64,000 bases of DNA from Adineta ricciae (taxonomy: Eukaryota > Rotifera > Eurotatoria > Adinetida > Adinetidae): positions 496,001-560,000 of the forward strand of contig CAJNOJ010000015.1 of assembly GCA_905250025.1 (NCBI GenBank), in the 5' to 3' direction. The first letter of the stretch is position 1, and each line of letters starts with the position of its first letter. This document shows positions 60,015-64,000 of the stretch, piece after piece. The position numbers and the translations under genes were made by a program. The notes under the pieces were generated by a model that searched no databases, was not told the DNA's origin, and was given only the letters and a program-made list of their open reading frames with translations.

Positions 60015-61197
60015 ATGACAAAGCAAATTATTATCTATGGAGGTATGCATTTCTTTTAGTGCAGAGAAGACCGAAGTTTGTTGTTGAATTGTAGGTCGTG
60101 GAGCATTGGGTGATTGTTTAGTTCGTTATTTTAGAAGTAAAGATTTCGTACGTAGACTCCTTTGTTCGTTTGGTGTGCTTACAATATTCGTTTGATTTTT
60201 TGTATTAGAAAGTAACTTCGATTGATTTGAAACAAAACGAACAAGCTGATGTTAATGTCACTCTGGCTGATGTTCAAGATTTGGAAAAGCAAGCTGAGTT
60301 CATTAAAGAAAGTAAAGGATCATTGTTGAAAAAGATCTGCTTGACTGGTTTGCGTAGAACTTCAATCATCATTGAATGGCGAGCCTGTTGAAGCTATTTT
60401 GAATGTTGCCGGTGGCTGGGCTGGAGGCAATGCTGGTGATAAGGGTAATAACGTTTTTTTCTTTTCTTCAAACGTGTTGATTTGTTCGTTCGAACAGATT
60501 TCATCAAGAACTCGGATCTAATGTTCAAACAAAGTGTTCATTCATCATTAATAGCGGCATCATTAGCTAGTACATTTCTCAAGGAAAGCGGGTTATTAGT
60601 TCTGACTGGTGCTGCCGCCGCTCTTGATGCCACACCAGGTTATATTTTTCAAATATGATAAATCTCACCATGCATCTATTTTTTACATTTTTCTGCAGGT
60701 ATGATTGGATATGGTGCGGCTAAAGCAGCGACAATTCACATTGGTAGAAGTCTTGCGGCATCTGACAGTGGCATGCCAAAAAGCTCATCCGTACTTACCA
60801 TTGCACCGTATGTTGACTTGATAAGTAGATTCGTGAGGCAGATTCGATTGAATATAAGAAGAGAAAAAGGAAGAGAGACGGATTAACGTCACACTCGAGT
60901 AATCTCGTGTATAGAAACATAATTGCTAAACATTCTTTTTCCATTTCTATTTAGAATTACATTAGACACGCCGATGAATCGAAAATGGATGCCAAAAGCT
61001 GATACTAGCACATGGACACCGTTAGAGTATATTGCTGAGTAAGTCAGCTGATCCGAATACCGAAAATTCCATCAGCAAAAATGTCGTTTTTCAGATTATT
61101 CCATAAATGGATCAATGATCCATCATCACGTCCAACGAACGGTTCTGTTGTTAAACTAACAACTAAAGGTGGCAATACAGAATTAAGCTATCATTGA
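60015..61197 (+). CDS. QDPR: Quinoid dihydropteridine reductase
   Basis: About seven exons. The Rossmann motif is split by the first intron: [18 protein letters not shown] (GxxGxxG type). Further signatures: [31 protein letters not shown] (human [12 protein letters not shown]); the exon [53 protein letters not shown] with the catalytic YxxxK (YGAAK); and [15 protein letters not shown] 45-nt intron (60314-60358) is needed to keep the frame before [17 protein letters not shown] regenerates tetrahydrobiopterin from quinoid dihydrobiopterin with NADH, supporting Phe, Tyr and Trp hydroxylases. It lies 215 bp after the CYLD-like gene on the same strand. Confidence 0.92.
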
Positions 61198-61394
61198 TAA
61201 TCTTCACTAAAACGAAAGCAATGTTTATCTAGTCGATAAAACGATAACAATTGAACAAACATTCCTCTTTATATTTTTGGTGATAGTCTTCTATGTTTCC
61301 TTATTGTGCACCGCTCATGCTATGGTTCACTGCGTTACCTTCCTTTTTTAACCATTGGTGATTGTTTGTCAGTTTACTATTGTAGTATCTTTTT

Positions 61395-61396
61395 AG
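61395..61396 (+). promoter_or_regulatory. Putative trans-splice acceptor before ZER1-like gene
   Basis: GTATCTTTTTAG lies 23 nt before the ATG at 61420 and 198 bp after the QDPR stop. Confidence 0.35.
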
Positions 61397-61419
61397 ATTT
61401 GAAAAACTGAACAAATATT

Positions 61420-64000
61420 ATGAATGAACCATCGACTTTATCTGAGATCGGCATTCGCTGTCTGTCCAAATATTTATTACCTTTAGTTACTGATGAACCT
61501 ATTTACATCTCGGAATTATCGTATTTAACACCGCGTCTGGGCAATTTATTACTAAAAACACTTCTTGAATTGAAACAAGCCGATTCATTCAATACAACTG
61601 ACTATTTCCTTTCTCTATTCAGTAAAGCTTCCCAAAAATCGGAATCTAAGTGAGTCGAACTAACATGTCATCGTATCAATCGCTTTTCCCTTCTATCAAT
61701 TAGGTCTAACGTGCTCATTCAACTGACAACACTACCATTTCGTTCGTGTTCATTCATAACAAACCAATCCATATCTCACTACTTATCATCCCATGAATTC
61801 ATTGAAACGATCGATTTGCGCGATTGTCGTGTAAACTACAAAATCTTTCATCTATTAACCAAATACTTTCCTCGTTTGACTACATTGTACATCGGTATGA
61901 CTGAAAGTCCGTTAGATCGTCAGTTTACCTCATACGAATTCTTTCCAAGAAACCCGCCCGATCCGAAATGTTTTCTAAAAATATCCAAATTGAAATATCT
62001 CTCCATCGAAGGTATTTACAGATCTGCACAACATGATTCAATCGAAGATTTTTTCCATAATTCATTGACACAATCAAGTGAACAGCTTCGTGTGCTGGAT
62101 CTATCAAGAAACTCTTCCCTGAAACAATTGTCATACATCGATTGCTTTAAACACATTCGTTCATTGATTCTCTACGATATTTTACCAGATACGATCGAAC
62201 TGTCCATTGATTCGATATGTCGTTTGCGAACACTAGTTCTCCTCGATCTGTCGTTCAGTCGACGTGACCAAGAACCACCAAATTATTCGAAACCGACGAT
62301 TATTTTAGCTAAATTGATACGATCGCTGCCGAAGTTACTTTCACTAGATATTAGTGGAACAAATCTCGCTGGTGCTTTTTCATTTGATCGAAGTGAGGAG
62401 CTAGCTTACATAAGAAAGGAACTTAACATCGATGAATCTGAGTATGTTAAACAAAAAGGCATCAGAATACTTCTATTAAGAAAATCTTTCTCTCTCTCTC
62501 TTTCTTAGAACGTTCACTGTGCAATCGGGTATAGCTGGTTTATTAGTGTTAAAAAATGAATTAGATTTCTTGGGTCTCTTCGATGTCGATGAGAAAGGTT
62601 CAGCACGGCAATGTTTACCAGCGAAGAAGGTAAAAAGAATAGACAAAGATCAGATGTACTGTCGCTTGCAACAGATTATCTGTTAAGAAAATGTAAATTT
62701 CATACAAATGAATTTAGATCACCGGTGAACACACAGAAGAAATGATGATCACCTCGCTGATACACTATATAGAACGGCCGACTGTGTTAACACATGTCAT
62801 GGCACATTTATTTCGTCTATATAAACACTATACTATTCACAACCCTTTTGATGCCGGAAAGGTTTGAAAAATGTCTTTGTCTTCAGGATTAACTCACAAT
62901 GGTTTTCTATCGGATGTTTAGCTGGTCATGGATGCGATGGAGAGACATTTGTATGACCGTAGTCTTCAAACGTCTGGTAGTGCCTGTTTATATTATGTGG
63001 TAGAAATGTTTCAAAATGAATCGGATACAATGTTAGCGAAATATAATGATTATCTAAAACGATTGTTGATAGTCATCCTCGCTGCAATGAACACACATTT
63101 GCAACATCCAGCAGTAAGGAGAAAAATGAGAATTTTGTCGAGAGATTATGAGTGCATCTGTTTAGATGATTCGAAATGGTCTGTTGACAATCTCTCGAAT
63201 ACAAATGCATTTACCAAACCATATTGTAAGTTACCATACTATCACGTATGGAAAGTATATTTTCATGAATCCTTTAGATGAGCGCCTTTGAAGAAACAGT
63301 GAATGTTTTAATAAAATTTATTCAATTATTTCTGTACGAAGCAGTTGCTCATGATCAAATCTTGCTTCATAATGCTCTTTCCGTGCTCAATCACGTAGCG
63401 TGTAGTGTTGATGGACAAGAAAAACTCTACATCGGTCGAGTTGGAGTTATTGAAGTAAGAAAATCTCTTCTCGATTCCATAAAGTTAGCCGTATATACAT
63501 TGATGTTAGACTGCAGTGGGAATTATTCGTCGTTACTGGACGAAAAAATCGAACTGTGAAACAGTTGAAGTAGCTTGGACATTATTGTGGAATATAACAG
63601 ACGAAACAGCCGAGAATTGTCGACGATTTATCGAAGATAACAATGGTTTACAGGCGTACTATGATTGTTTAGAGTTATGGTCGGATAAACGCGACCTCGT
63701 AAGAAACATGTTAGGTCTATTGGGAAATGTCGCCGAAGTTAAGGAATTACGTCATTATTTAGTTACACCTATGCATATGGATAAGTTTAGGTGAAAAAAA
63801 AACAGACTAGGAGTTTTGTTGTAGGAAAGATTATTTTTACTTTATAAATTAGGATGCTATTGACTCGATCGATACAAAATGACATCGAAATTCCGTATAA
63901 TTGTGGTGGAATTCTTGCAAATATTCTTTCTGATGGTCTTGAAGCATGGACCATAGGTTCGAAGATAGAGCAATATGTCGTTAATCAAGATATGTACGAT
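61420..64000 (+). CDS. ZER1/ZYG11-family protein, partial (3' end outside window)
   Basis: Multi-exon gene cut by the window end. N-terminal helical region (SEIGIRCLSKYLLPLV), then leucine-rich repeats (IETIDLRDCRVNYK, LRVLDLSRNSSLKQL, LRTLVLLDLSFSR, LPKLLSLDISGTNLAG), the last a hallmark of ZYG11/ZER1. Then an armadillo-like array: FLGLFDVDEKG, IERPTVLTHVMAHLFRLYKHY, MDAMERHLYDRSLQTSGSACLYYVVEM, VEVAWTLLWNITDETAENCRRFI, MLGLLGNVAEVKELRHYL. These proteins are substrate receptors of CUL2 ubiquitin ligases that recognise N-terminal glycine degrons. The final visible exon is 63854-64000. Choice between ZER1 and ZYG11B is not possible here. Confidence 0.85.

Larger units (their letters stand above)
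57876..64000 (+). other. Candidate operon CYLD-like > QDPR > ZER1-like
   Basis: Three same-strand genes with gaps of 215 and 222 bp, each downstream gene carrying an unpaired acceptor-like site close to its ATG. Spacing is looser than in the UTP6 chain, so support is weaker. Confidence 0.35.

Noticed and set aside
1-64000. CRISPR arrays, transposases, retroelements, rRNA
   Set aside because: No regularly spaced repeats, no transposase or reverse transcriptase motifs and no rRNA-like blocks were seen on reading both strands.

Overview
The window is nuclear DNA of a small, gene-dense animal genome. It is AT-rich, with introns mostly about 45-60 nt long and intergenic gaps of 50-700 bp. The genes recognised are animal ones: filamin, a matrix metalloproteinase, cysteine string protein, CYLD, STK11IP, IGBP1, SAAL1 and TMEM163-like. 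Tiny introns, same-strand gene runs with a splice-acceptor-like site just before each ATG, and a pair of few-percent-divergent copies of one segment fit a bdelloid rotifer best. The organism call is inference; no marker gene settles it.

Layout: (1) 223-1623, an orphan + strand gene. (2) 1955-8583, a minus-strand run COA6 > STK11IP > orphan. (3) 9274-16260, a plus-strand run UTP6 > IGBP1 > LSM2 > PPC/DUF296 protein > SAAL1 with gaps of only 55-185 bp. (4) 16373-18488, two intronless minus genes, a TMEM163-like zinc transporter and an arylalkylamine-type N-acetyltransferase. (5) 19623-34936, one large minus filamin gene (two CH domains, about 22 Ig repeats, hinge segments, C-terminal dimerisation repeat). 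It is interrupted by a 2.19-kb tandem duplication meeting at a single N (25115), which looks like an assembly artefact joining two alleles. (6) 34937-38010, 3 kb of non-coding DNA upstream of filamin. (7) 38011-49371, minus genes CHTF18 > RNF168-like RING protein > orphan > TIMELESS, mostly replication-fork and DNA-damage functions. (8) 49525-51358, a plus-strand MMP. (9) 51636-53019, minus cysteine string protein and a small orphan. (10) 53725-57283, plus small coiled-coil orphan > TBL3/UTP13. (11) 57876-64000, plus CYLD-like deubiquitinase > QDPR > ZER1/ZYG11-like gene cut by the window end.

Most genes are housekeeping: ribosome biogenesis (UTP6, TBL3), RNA decay/splicing (LSM2), fork protection and cohesion (TIMELESS, CHTF18), ubiquitin signalling (RNF168-like, CYLD-like, ZER1-like) and cytoskeleton (filamin). 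I found no transposase, reverse transcriptase, CRISPR array or rRNA. The points most worth following are the operon-like gene chains with putative trans-splice acceptors, the suspect filamin duplication, a PPC/DUF296 gene inside one chain, and a CYLD without its usual N-terminal CAP-Gly region.
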